Of a stretch of DNA of 64,000 bases, positions 10,719 to 20,595 are shown piece after piece. The notes beneath the pieces are model-generated. The model was given only the letters and a program-made list of their open reading frames with translations, searched no databases and was not told the DNA's origin. Made by a program: the position numbers and the translations under genes. Positions within the stretch are counted from its first letter, which is position 1, and every line of letters begins with the position of its first letter. Origin of the DNA: Calamus simplicifolius (lineage: Eukaryota; Streptophyta; Magnoliopsida; Arecales; Arecaceae); assembly GCA_900491605.1 (NCBI GenBank), contig UESW01004078.1, forward strand, positions 828,286-892,285. Reading direction: 5' to 3'.

Positions 10719-13611
10719 TGTAACATCCTGAAAACCTTGTAATCTATGGCATTTTCAGTTAAAATGAAAGTCAGAAAGTTTTCTTGATATATGGGTGTGT
10801 TGGCCTTTTGATAAATGTAAAGAGAAGAAATTTTTGGAGTAAATAAGTATATTTCTAAATGTTAATGAGTCTGATTTGAGAAATTGAGAGACTTAAGTTT
10901 AATGGGTTTAAATCACAAGAAAAATCAAGTTTAGTTTGAGTTTTATCCTAAAAATGACGTTTTTAGTGGTTGGAGTCGACTCCACTCTGATAGGAGTCGA
11001 CTCCGGCACGTTTTTAAACTTTCGGCACGCTTAGGAGTCGACCCCTACAGTGCTGGAGTCGACTCCTACCTTTCAGGAGTCGACTCCTACTTTTCTGGAG
11101 TCGACCCCTACTTCTGCTCGAGCCGACTCGCAATCTGTTCGAGCCGACTCCGCGACGGCAGGTTTTTCTGAGTTAAATCTTGAGAAATTCATATTTAATC
11201 CGTTTCAAGTCCGATTTGGATGCCGTTTGAACCGTTGGATTTCTAAAATCGAGTTCTTCAAGATGGTAAAGTCTTTTCTTAGAAATGTTACATAAAAGTA
11301 TAGATTTAAGCGAAAAAGGATGATCTGGGCTATAAATCTATTAAAAAAATGCTATATCAGGGGCAAAAGGGGAAAAGGCTCCGATGTCAATTGCAAATTG
11401 TGTTAAGGGCAACTTAGGAAAGAAAATATAAGGGCAAAATAGCATGGTTATAAGTGAGCCACGTGTTTTCCAAAAAGTGTGTGTTAAGAGTGTGTGAGGG
11501 TAAAAGGGAGATTTGGCATGCCTTAACCCTTAAGTTTCCTATGACTTGGTCCCCAAGTCATTAGAGAAAAAGGGGAACGTGGGTTCAGCCAGAGAAAAGA
11601 AAGAAAGAAAGAAAGAAAGAAGAAGAGGAGAAAAGAGAGGAAAAGGAAGAAGAAGAAGAAGAAAAAGGAGGAAGAAAGAGAAAGGGAAAGGGAAGCTTGG
11701 GGTTTGTGCTCGACTCCAGGTAAGCTATAGCTTCCCTAGGTCTTGTATGACTTTAGATTTTCTTAGATTAGTGTATTTTGAGGTAATAGTAGAAGTAATC
11801 TTGAGTAGAGATTGGGTGGAAGAAAATAATGAGATATTAGAGGATAGATCATGTATGCATGCACGGTTCGTGGGAAAACCTCGTGTGGAGGTAATCCTAA
11901 TAGCTATTGTATCTGTATGTTGACGTAGGTCAAGAGGGTTATTCCAGGGAGCCAAATACCAGAGTTGAGTACCAGTTGTACCAGTCGAGGAGTAACCTAC
12001 TAAGGTGAGTGGATTTCTCATCTAGCAATGAGAGGTTAATTTGAGCTAGTATAATGAGATTTATACCTAGTTATGGTATGTTATGTTGAGTATTATGTAT
12101 GTTTTAAATATGAGAAATGAGAACCTAGTATATGATAATCTGATAAATGAGTTTTGAGCATAACACATAAGCATGAGTTTCGATGAGGGAATTTTTAATG
12201 TATACATGGCATATTTGCATGATAAAGCTTTACAAATGATGTATGAGTCATACTGAGCATCAGGCAGCTAGGGGGCTGATCACCCTTTAGACTGTACTGT
12301 AGCATGAGCATTGCACACTACTATCGAGCCGGCACCTCCTTGCGAACAGATCGTACGATGAACCCCAGAATCAGGGGTGAGTGCATGCCTAACCAGGCCA
12401 GTGGGGCTGGTTGTGAGCAGCCCGTGGGGGCATGAATCATAGCTCAGTGGAGCTGATTACTATATATAGCCCGTGGGGGCAGAGAGAAAACCCGAGGTTC
12501 CAGGGTTAAGGAACAAAGCACTTTGCCAGGTGAACCGCACGGGTAAGGGGTGCTATTTGTGCGGGGATCCTGTTGCTAGTCACGCACCCGATGAGAGTAC
12601 ACCTACAGAAGGGCGACTGTAGGGTGGTACCTCAGAGGCATTACACACACAGCCCAGCATCATGAGATCTAAAAGCATATGTTGTGATATAAAAAGGGCC
12701 AATGGGCCAAATAGTTATCCCGAGAGGGAGATCTTACTTGAGATGCCAGTGGGCAAGCAGATCCTGATGGGAGTCTGGGTTGTAGATAAAGAATGCATAT
12801 CTTCATATTGTAATGCATGAAGTTTTATTTTAATGAGTTATCTTTCAGTGAAGAGTTATTATAGAGTATTCCAGTACTGATATGTTATTTGAAGAATAAG
12901 CTACATTTTATTTTATCTGATATCATGTTAAAAATGTACTTTGAGTTGTACAAGTTAAATAGTTTCAGCATACGATTGAAATTAAGAGGTAATGGTTCTC
13001 TATTTCTCCATAGTTAGATGGTTATCCAGTCACTGGGACTTAGGTCTCATCCCTCTATGATTTAAATGTTCTTTCAGATCAGTGAGTATTTCTGCCAGGA
13101 TCACAAGATAAGCAGGACAGGACCCTTAGCTGGTGAAGCTTGCTTGGATGCAAGAGTGTTTAAATGCTAGCCTTGTATATTGAGAGAGGGTGGTTTGATA
13201 ATTGTATTTTGTATATGTGTATGTGTACAGTGGGATGTAATGATGTTTTAGACCTTTTTGGATATGAATACGAGACTTATGTTTTGGAGAAGATTATGAG
13301 TATGATGTGTGCACTTAGGATTTTAATGTCGAATGTGAATGTGATCTTGTAAACTGCCTGAGGAATGTCATGAAAAATATTATCTGAGCAGGTTGATGCT
13401 TAATGTTGATTGGGTGATTTGTGTATATAATTGAGATGAAAGTGAAAAGTTTTTAACAGGATGTGTTTTCGTGTGTCTGCCACTTATGATAATTAGTTGG
13501 GGTTCTCTAGCTCTTTATGGAGCGCTACATAAAGACTAGTAAAACTCTATCCGATTACCACAAGTGTGCAGGTGTGCTGTCGGTGGCCCTAGAGAGGAGG
13601 GGGAGCTGACA
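10719..13611 (+). repeat. Tekay 3' LTR
   Basis: A 2893-bp direct copy of 2824-5715. Differences seen by eye are a few substitutions plus short indels, for example in the GAAA run, one A in an A-run near 11955, and a 3-base insertion near 12900. The near-identity indicates a very recent insertion. Confidence 0.96.
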
Positions 13612-13616
13612 CTCAG
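13612..13616. repeat. Target-site duplication CTCAG, right
   Basis: Matches 2819-2823. The 97-bp repeat resumes directly after it with TGTACCACTGGCAG. Confidence 0.95.
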
Positions 13617-13709
13617 TGTACCACTGGCAGAGCGGTGTACCACCGGCTCTCAGCAACAAAAGCCCGACCCCGGTCGGCACCAAAGCCCTGGGCTAGCCAG
13701 GCATGAAGC
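13617..13709. repeat. Last 97-bp unit after the Tekay insertion
   Basis: Continues the interrupted unit and then grades into the 47-bp array at the shared GCATGAAGCCC motif. Confidence 0.93.
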
Positions 13710-14025
13710 CCGACACCCATCGGCACATGAAGCCCTGCACCAGCCAGGCATGAAGCCCGACACCAGTCGGCACATGAAGCCCTGCACCAACCAGGCATGA
13801 AGCCCGACACCCGTCGGCACATGAAGCCCTGCACCAGCCATGCATGAAGCCCGACACCAGTCGGCACATGAAGCCCTGCACCAACCAGGCATGAAGCCCG
13901 ACGCCCGTCGGCACATGAAGCCCTGCACCAGCCAGGCATGAAGCCCGACACCAGTCGGCACATGAAGCCCTGCACCAACCAGGCATGAAGCCCGACGCCC
14001 GTCGGCGCATGAAGCCCTGCATCAG
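13710..14025. repeat. 47-bp tandem repeat (about 7 copies)
   Basis: Units of 47 bp share GCATGAAGCCCGACACC and a CCGAC-ACCA-GTCGG inverted repeat with the 97-bp unit. The 47-bp unit looks like a 97-bp unit that lost about 51 bp between two AAGCCC direct repeats. Open frames across it on the minus strand are repeat artefacts. Confidence 0.93.
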
Positions 14026-14107
14026 GCGAGGATCAGCCACTTGGGAGGTAGCGCCCCTTTCGCCTTGCTGGGGTAGGCCCGCTTCATCTCAGGGGCGAGG
14101 GGGCATC
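14026..14107 (+). other. Short unique segment ending in a polypurine tract
   Basis: This separates the arrays from the LTR. Its end, GGGGCGAGGGGGCATC (14092-14107), directly precedes a TGATG terminus, as a plus-oriented polypurine tract should. Confidence 0.6.
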
Positions 14108-14230
14108 TGATGTGGCTGATCCAATGTCGTTAGAGAACCGTGAAGGAAGCTGATAGAGCCCCGCTTCGACCTCCAAGGCCCACCTTGACCTCCTGGTCCA
14201 TCAACATCCTACCCCAAGACCCCTTTCAGG

Positions 14231-14620
14231 CTCGGCCACATATGAACAGTGCCGGGGGTCGGCCATGTATGAACAGTGCCGGGGGTCGGCCATGTATGAA
14301 CAGTGCCAGGGGTCGGCCACATATGAACAGTGCCGGGGGTCGGCCACATATGAACAGTGCCAGGGGTCGGCCATGTATGAACAGTGCCGGGGGTCGGCCA
14401 CATATGAACAGTGCCGGGGGTCGTCCATGTATGAACAGTGCCGGGGGTCGGCCATGTATGAACAGTGCCGAGGGTCGGCCATGTATGAACAATGCCGGGG
14501 GTCGGCCATGTATGAACAGTGCCAGGGGTCGGCCATGTATGAATAGTGCCGGGGGTCGGCTACATATGAACAGTGCCGGGGTCGGCCATGTATGAACAGT
14601 GCCTGGGGTCGGCCATGTAT
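14231..14620. repeat. 27-bp minisatellite inside the LTR (about 14 copies)
   Basis: The unit is CATGTATGAACAGTGCCGGG plus GGTCGGC. It varies mainly CATGTATG/CACATATG and GCCGG/GCCAG. Being nine codons long, it leaves open frames in several phases on both strands, including a 151-codon ORF from 14140. No such protein is likely. The last copies decay into AACAGTGCCATG pieces up to about 14690. Confidence 0.95.
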
Positions 14621-14951
14621 GAACAGTGCCATGTGAACAGTGTCATGTGAACAGTGCCATGCAAGTGAACAGTGCCATGCAAGCGAACGGGCTTCAACTC
14701 CAAACTGCATCTTCTGTCCCAATGGCTGCACTTTGGGGCCCATACGCCTAACTTTATCACTCATCGTTGTCCGCGCGGGAATGCAAAAAAAAAGATGACG
14801 TAGGGACACGTCTGGCAAGCGCCGTAGCGGTTAGCCATGCTCTGACTAGTGACAGCACCCCATGCTTCACGGACATCAGTTCCGACACTTCACCCATCAA
14901 AGTCATCATTATGGAGCCTCAACCACTCAAGCCAGACAAACTCTTAAGCGT

Positions 14952-14959
14952 CTATAAAA
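14952..14959 (+). promoter_or_regulatory. TATA box of the Tat-like LTR
   Basis: CTATAAAA followed by a pyrimidine-rich leader with CTCTCTCTCTCT. It lies about 260 bp before the LTR end, a normal U3/R position. Confidence 0.6.
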
Positions 14960-15218
14960 TGGGTAAGAGGGACCTCTGACCAGGTAACACACTCATAACA
15001 CTCCTAAACGCTCATACAGAGAGAGCTCCTCTCTGGGCCTCTCTCTCTCTTTTTCTCTTTCGAGCTTCCTCAAGCTCACGGCTGATGCCCAGACCACTGA
15101 CTTGAGCGTCGGAGGGTCCCGCTGGGGCCCCCTTCGGCCCCCGGGACTTGCTTGCAGGCGCGAGGAGCTCACTGGAGGAGACGACCGCACGCTCGAGGCC
15201 GGTGATTTGGCATCATCA

Positions 15219-16005
15219 ACTTATTTTATTTAGAAAATGCATACACCTTATAAATTTAATATGAATTTTCTGCCCATCAAAGCTTATAGGTTCATGAAAG
15301 TATAAACTTATTTTGACTTTAATTTTTTTTTTTATAAATTTTTATGTAATTTAAAAAAAATTATTATCATTTATAGATTATTTATAACCCCTGCAGCTAA
15401 CTGCAAATATAATATTGCTTTAACATATGCAGATACATAAAATAATATTTTTAAGAAGCAAATATACTTTTTAACTATATGTACCTTTATATTATCAAAT
15501 TTACAAATACTTTTCCTTCAAATTTTTTAGTATAATTAAAAATTATTATATACTTTTTGAATACCAAACATCTTGTGCATGGTATGAGTATGTAAGTTAT
15601 TAATATAATAATAAGGGAACTGACATAGGGGCCTGGAAATTTGACGAAGCAAAGTAAAGGATGGTACTGGCATATTTTTATTCGAAAGTTTTTTAAGGGG
15701 GTAAAAATAGGATATTTTTGTTTGAAAGCTTTTAAAATGAGAAATGTAAGAATTTAGGAGGATCCTAGTTTAAATCTCTTAACAACAATAAATTTTAATT
15801 CTTAATTTAAAAAATTTGAGAGTGAAAAAAATAAAAGACTTTATTATTTTTGTTATGCTTTCAATTTTACTTACAAACATTATTAGCATCTATAAATAAA
15901 TTATATAGCCATAAACTATTTATCTTCATTGTGTTTCTCTCTGTTCTTTTCAGACAAAATCTATATAGTTTTTTTTTACTCTTACTTTTTAATGGCTGCA
16001 AACTT
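15219..16005. other. AT-rich DNA without recognisable genes
   Basis: Homopolymer-rich, low-GC sequence in sharp contrast to the GC-rich element before it. No coding potential longer than about 70 codons and no domain. Possibly the flank into which the Tat-like element inserted. Confidence 0.6.
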
Positions 16006-16487
16006 TCATCGGGACGGTACTCCCGGGCTGCCCGTGTAGTTGAGGCCAGGAGCAGACGAGTGTCGGTCGCCTGGATCCGGTGCTAGAGCCGAGTTCGAAG
16101 ATGAGGCCGCCTTGAAGGTAGGGGCCAAGTCTGGAGATGAGGCCGTCTTGGAGTCAGGCCCGCCTTGAAGCTGGGGCCAACTTGGAGCGGGGCCGCCTTG
16201 GAGCCAGGGTCGAGTCCGGATGCGATCATTGTAGTCCATGGGATCAACTGGCCCCATCAAAGGGGATTTCGACACTCTAGCTCATTCTTTCTTGAATACC
16301 CACTACTGTGTTTCAGACCATTTATTTGAGCGTTGGAGGGTCCTTGCCAGTGCAACCGATCCCCGAAAATTTTTTTGCAGGTTCCTAGCCTAGGACGGAG
16401 GTATTGGAAGACTTCACGACCCGTCCTCAGAGGAGACCTAGTTGACGAGCATTCCGAACGTTCCTAAAGAATGATTTGGCGACAACA
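16006..16487 (+). repeat. Fragment of a second Tat-like LTR
   Basis: GC-rich segment whose later part repeats the layout of the LTR end at 15060-15218: TTGAGCGTTGGAGGGTCC at 16326, then GCAGG, GAGGAGAC and a terminal GATTTGGCGACAACA. The front carries degenerate GAGGCCGCCTTGGAG-type repeats. No coding region. The outer limits are uncertain. Confidence 0.4.
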
Positions 16488-16867
16488 AGCTTGACTCAAT
16501 TCTGACAACTCTATCTTCAAAACTAACAACTACACGACGCTATAATTTTTAATATTTTCACGGCTATAGCACATAACACATGAGTGCTACGGTCAGAGAG
16601 AACGTCTTATGCCAAGATGGGACAGTGACTGGATGCCCCGCAGGAATAGTAATGTCAAGGCCTCGGCAGCATAGCGCACGGCAAGGGTGTGCATGGGCCG
16701 GGCCGGGTGCATGGACGGGCAGGCAAGATTTGTGGCAGGACCAGGCCGCAATCCTGCTCAGTTTTGTTGAGCCCTCGGGGTGGCAGAGGGCTTGAGGCCC
16801 CAGTAGCTTATTGAATGATACGGCCCTAGCATCACTGCACGTGGCAGGGGCGCACGCAGGTTGGGAT
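16488..16867. other. No gene seen
   Basis: A short AT-rich stretch passes into GC-rich sequence with GGGCCGGGCCGGG-type runs. The only ORF (16580-16795, 71 codons) has no recognisable feature. Confidence 0.5.
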
Positions 16868-18785
16868 CGAGCACATGGATCACAACCATCGGATCATCTC
16901 CGATTAGATTGATCGCAACTGTCTGATCGATCATCGCCGATCGGGATCATGGCTTGGATCGATCGCAACCATCAAATCGTCTCCGATCGGATTGATCGCA
17001 ATGGTCCGATCGATCATCGTCGATCGGGATCATGGTTTGGATCGATCGCAACCGTCGGATCATCGCCGATCAGATGGATCGCAACCGTCGGATCGATCAT
17101 CGCCGATCGGAATCATGGCTTGGATCGATCGCAACCATTGGATCATCTTCGATCAGATTGATCGCAACTGTCCGATCGATCATCGCCGATTAGGATCATG
17201 GTTTGGATCGATCGCAACCGTCGGATCGTCTCCGATCGGATCGATCGCAACTGTCCGATCGATCATGTCGATCGGATCATGGCTTGGATCGATCGCAACC
17301 ATCGGATCATTGCCGATCGGATGGATCACAACCGTCGTAACGATCATCGCCGATCGGAATCATGGCTTGGATCGATCGCAACCATCGGATCATCTCCGAT
17401 CGGATTGATCGCAACGGTCCGATCGATCATCGTCGATCGGGATCATGGCTTGGATCAATCGCAACCGTCGGATCATCGCCGATCGGATGGATCGCAACTG
17501 TCGGATCGATCATCCCCGATCAGGATCATGGTTTGGATCAATCACAACCGTCGGATCGTCTCTGATCGGATCGATCGCAACGGTCCGATCGATCATCACC
17601 GATCGAAATCATGGCTTGGATCGATCGCAACTGTTGGATCATCGCCGATCGGATGGATCGCAACCGTCGTATCGATCATCGCCGATCAGGATCGTGGCTT
17701 GGATCGATCGTAACCATCGGATCATCACCGATCAGATGGATCACAACCGTTGGATCGATCATCGCCGATCGGGATCATGGCTTGGATCGATCGCAACCAT
17801 CGGATCGTTTCCGATCAGATTGATTTAAAATCAAAATGGTACAGAAGGGAGGGGGCTAGGCCTGACCTCCAAAACAAAATACAATAAGTAAGGAGAAAAA
17901 AATAGAAAGATCGCAACCGTCGGATCATCGCCGATCGGATGGATCGTAACTATCGGATCGATCATCCCCGATCAGGATCATGGCTTGGATCGATCGCAAC
18001 CGTCGGATCATCTTCGATCGGATTGATCGCAACGGTCCGATCGATCATCGTCGATCGGGATCATGGCTTGGATCGATCGCAACCGTCGGATCATCGCCAA
18101 TCGGATGGATCGCAACTGTCGGATCGATCATCCCCGATCAGGATCATGGTTTGGATCGATCGCAACGGTCCAATCGATCGTCACCGATCGGGATCATGGC
18201 TTGGATCGATGCAACCGTCAGATCATCGCCGATCGGATGGATCACAACCGTCGGATCGATCATCGCTGATCAGAATCATGTCTTGGATCGATCGTAACCA
18301 TCGGATCATCTCCGATTAGATTGATCGCAACTGTCCGATCGATCATTGCCGATCGAGATTATGGCTTGGATCGATCGCAACCGTTGGATCATCTCTGATC
18401 GGATGGATCGCAACTGTTGGATTGATCATCGCCGATCGGGATCATGGCTTGGATCGATCGCAACCATCGGATCGTCTCTGATCGGATTGATCGCAACGGT
18501 CCGATCGATCATCGTCGATCGGGATCATGGCTTGGATCGATCGCAACCGTCGGATCATCGCCGATCGGATGGATTGCAACTATCGGATCGATCATCCCCG
18601 ATCGGGATATTGGCTTGGATTGATCGCAACCGTCGGATCGTTTCCGATCGGATAGATCGCAACCGTCGGATCGATCATCGCCGATCAGGATCATGGCATG
18701 GATCGATCGCAATCGTCGGATCGTCTCCGATCGGATCGATCGCAATCGTTGGATCTATCATCGCTGATCGGGATCATGGCTTTGA
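16868..18785. repeat. GATC-rich 83-bp satellite (about 22 copies)
   Basis: Tandem 83-bp units each contain ATCATGGCTTGGATCGATCG. They are built from three related 27-28 bp blocks carrying GATCGCAACCGTCGGATC and CGATCG palindromes. Copies differ by scattered transitions and 1-2 bp indels. The ORFs of 60-170 codons reading GSIATVGSSPIG are products of the periodicity and appear in all phases. An unrelated 86-bp segment interrupts the array at 17824-17909. The origin is unknown. Confidence 0.95.
17824..17909. other. Foreign 86-bp segment within the 83-bp array
   Basis: A-rich, non-repeat sequence including GGTACAGAAGGGAGGGGGCT. It replaces about one repeat length, and the array resumes with GATCGCAACCGTCGG. 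There are no obvious terminal repeats. It may be a retroposed fragment or filler from break repair. Confidence 0.6.
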
Positions 18786-18995
18786 TCAGCTGGCTGGTGC
18801 CTAGGCACCAGCTAGTGCCTAGGTGCACGCCTATGCACCAGCCGTGCCATGGCACGGCCCGTGGCCCATTTCTTGATGGGTCACGGGCCGTGCCGAATTT
18901 AAATTTTTTTTACCGGGCCGTGCCAGTCATGGCACGGCAATTTTCCTGGCACGATGGGCCTGGGCCGTGCCGTGCCAGGCACGGCCCAGCGCCCA
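18786..18995. repeat. Fold-back region with nested GGCACGGCC palindromes
   Basis: A perfect 20-bp palindrome GCTGGTGCCTAGGCACCAGC lies at 18793-18812. An 18-bp stem at 18851-18868 pairs with 18877-18894 across an 8-base loop with one G-T wobble. Several further GGGCCGTGCC/GGCACGGCCC copies follow to 18990. No coding sequence. Confidence 0.85.
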
Positions 18996-20595
18996 TGCAT
19001 AGCCTGATCAGTGGAGATCGGGACGTGCGGAGGCATTCGAGCGAGCAGAGGCTTTCGGGTGGGCGGCCATCCAGTCGAGGTTAGCTAAGCAGCCCGGTGC
19101 ATAGCCGAGTAGGAGCCTTGGCACACACGGGTCTAGGCCAGGTGGGCTTGGACGCGGACGAGACTAGGTCGGTACACATAGAAGGTGTGCGGCGTGCGCA
19201 GAAGGCATGCACGGGTGCAAGGTGCCAAGGTCAGTTTTGTGTTTTGAGTGAGGTTGGGGCAGGCACATTTAGAGCTCATTGTAAGGAACAGAGAGGAGTG
19301 TTTGGCCTACTAGCAACCTCATTGTATCCAGAGTACTTAGTGAAAAAGTCTTTGGTTGGGAAGGTATTGCTTCCCGTATATCTATGTGTTTGTGGGGACT
19401 TGTCTTTGGGGTTTTTTATTTTATCTTTGTCAGGTTTAGGCTGGTTAAGGGAGAGAACTCTTAACGCCATCACCGGTAGACGTAAGGACTTGGTACACAA
19501 AGGAGTGCTTGTGCGTGCCATTTTGAGGCCCGGTGATAGTAATGTCACCCTGCTAGGTATAGGTTAATTTTTTTTGTCCTCGAAAGCGTCCTAGCTAGGG
19601 ATCGGCCTTGGCATGCCGATGCTAAGTCAGCCTCCTCAGAGTGCCATGCGCCTAAGGATGGGATGTGAGGTTAGCCGCAGGCCTCCTCCTTCCCCAATGC
19701 ATACAATGGCCACCCGACCTTGCGCTTGCAAACACCCACAAAGATAACAACACACACACGCCCAAAACACACAAGCATATACAGGGTAAAAACACCCCAA
19801 CCCCTTTGATTAATACAATCCCAAGAGGAAGTACAAAGTGAAGAACTCACATGAAGAAGCACTTACAAGGAGACGCTCGACGGGCCCTTTCCCCTCTCTA
19901 ACTTTGCACTTGGTTGTAGGACAGCCCCTAACAACCCTTAGATTGACTGTAGGAACCTTCCTTAGCGCGATCCGCGTCTTCTCCCTCAACCTCACACTTG
20001 CTCAAAGGTGGAAGGCTGAAGTGGTGCAGGCACCAGGATCAGGCAGAGGATTCTTAACCCTCTGTGGATATCTGATTAGTTTTGACTCAAGTTTTGAGTT
20101 GAAAAATTGGGTTTAGTTATCTTAATTTGAGTCAAATCCAGTTTAGTTTATTTTATTTTAAATCATGTTCAGTTCAATTTATTTTAATGTGAGTCCTATA
20201 GTAAGTTTATTTAGCTTACAAGAGGAGACACCAGTATGGAAGAAGAAGATAAGGCCTACACATAGAAGCAGTGAAGGGACGCCCAAATGCATGCCATCCA
20301 GATTTGAATTTTTAACCCTAAATTATAGCATTAAAGGATGCCCATATTGCTGCCCAGCTCTTTTGGAAATTTCAACCCTGAATTCAGCCCAAAAAAGCAA
20401 GTGAAGGACGCCCAATATGGCCACCCCAAATTACTGAATTTTGAATTTTCTTTCATGTATTCAAATTCAAAGGGCATCACTTAATCCATATTTTAGGAAG
20501 AAAGTGGGCACCAATTTTAGAATTATTTTGAATTTTCTTTCATGAAAAGGGGTGCCTCTTTTTATTTTCATATTTGTATTTACTTGGGCCCTAAG
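18996..20595. other. Mixed noncoding DNA, probably degraded retroelement
   Basis: No domain-bearing ORF. The longest (19097-19567 plus, 156 codons) shows no motif I recognise. 20100-20595 is AT-rich, with dispersed GGACGCCC/GGATGCCC and AATTTTGAATTTTCTTTCATG repeats (20440 and 20528), typical of LTR U3 sequence. It may be an older LTR. Confidence 0.45.

Larger units (their letters stand above)
2824..13611 (+). mobile_element. Complete Ty3/gypsy chromovirus, Tekay/Del-type, nested in the 97-bp array
   Basis: A 10,788-bp LTR retrotransposon in plus orientation. Order: 5' LTR, initiator-Met PBS, gag, protease, RT, RNase H, integrase, C-terminal chromodomain-like region, polypurine tract, 3' LTR. 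The long LTRs (2.9 kb), initiator-Met PBS, zinc knuckle of form CX2CX4HX4C and post-integrase extension fit the Tekay/Del clade of chromoviruses. The clade call rests on family knowledge. The LTRs differ at only about eight sites, so insertion is recent, yet gag-pol carries several single-base frameshifts (near 6440, 6455, 6615, 8187, 9230 and 9305). The copy is therefore non-autonomous as read, or the sequence has indel errors. Confidence 0.95.
14108..15218 (+). repeat. Probable 3' LTR of a Tat-like gypsy element
   Basis: A 1.1-kb segment with terminal inverted TGATG...CATCA. It is preceded by a polypurine tract and contains a minisatellite (14231-14620), a TATA box (14952) and, near the 3' end, ACTTGAGCGTCGGAGGGTCC. 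This last motif recurs in a second fragment at 16326 and is familiar from Tat-type LTR ends. The 5' LTR lies outside the window, so neither LTR pairing nor the target duplication can be tested. The boundaries are inferred from termini only. Confidence 0.6.

Noticed and set aside
14140..14818. ORFs of 151 and 205 codons with 9-residue repeats
   Set aside because: The 27-bp period is a multiple of three, so open frames in several phases are automatic. No start context, domain or non-repeat coding part.
16949..18804. ORFs of 60-170 codons reading GSIATVGSSPIG
   Set aside because: Translation of the 83-bp satellite in different phases. No consistent frame among copies.
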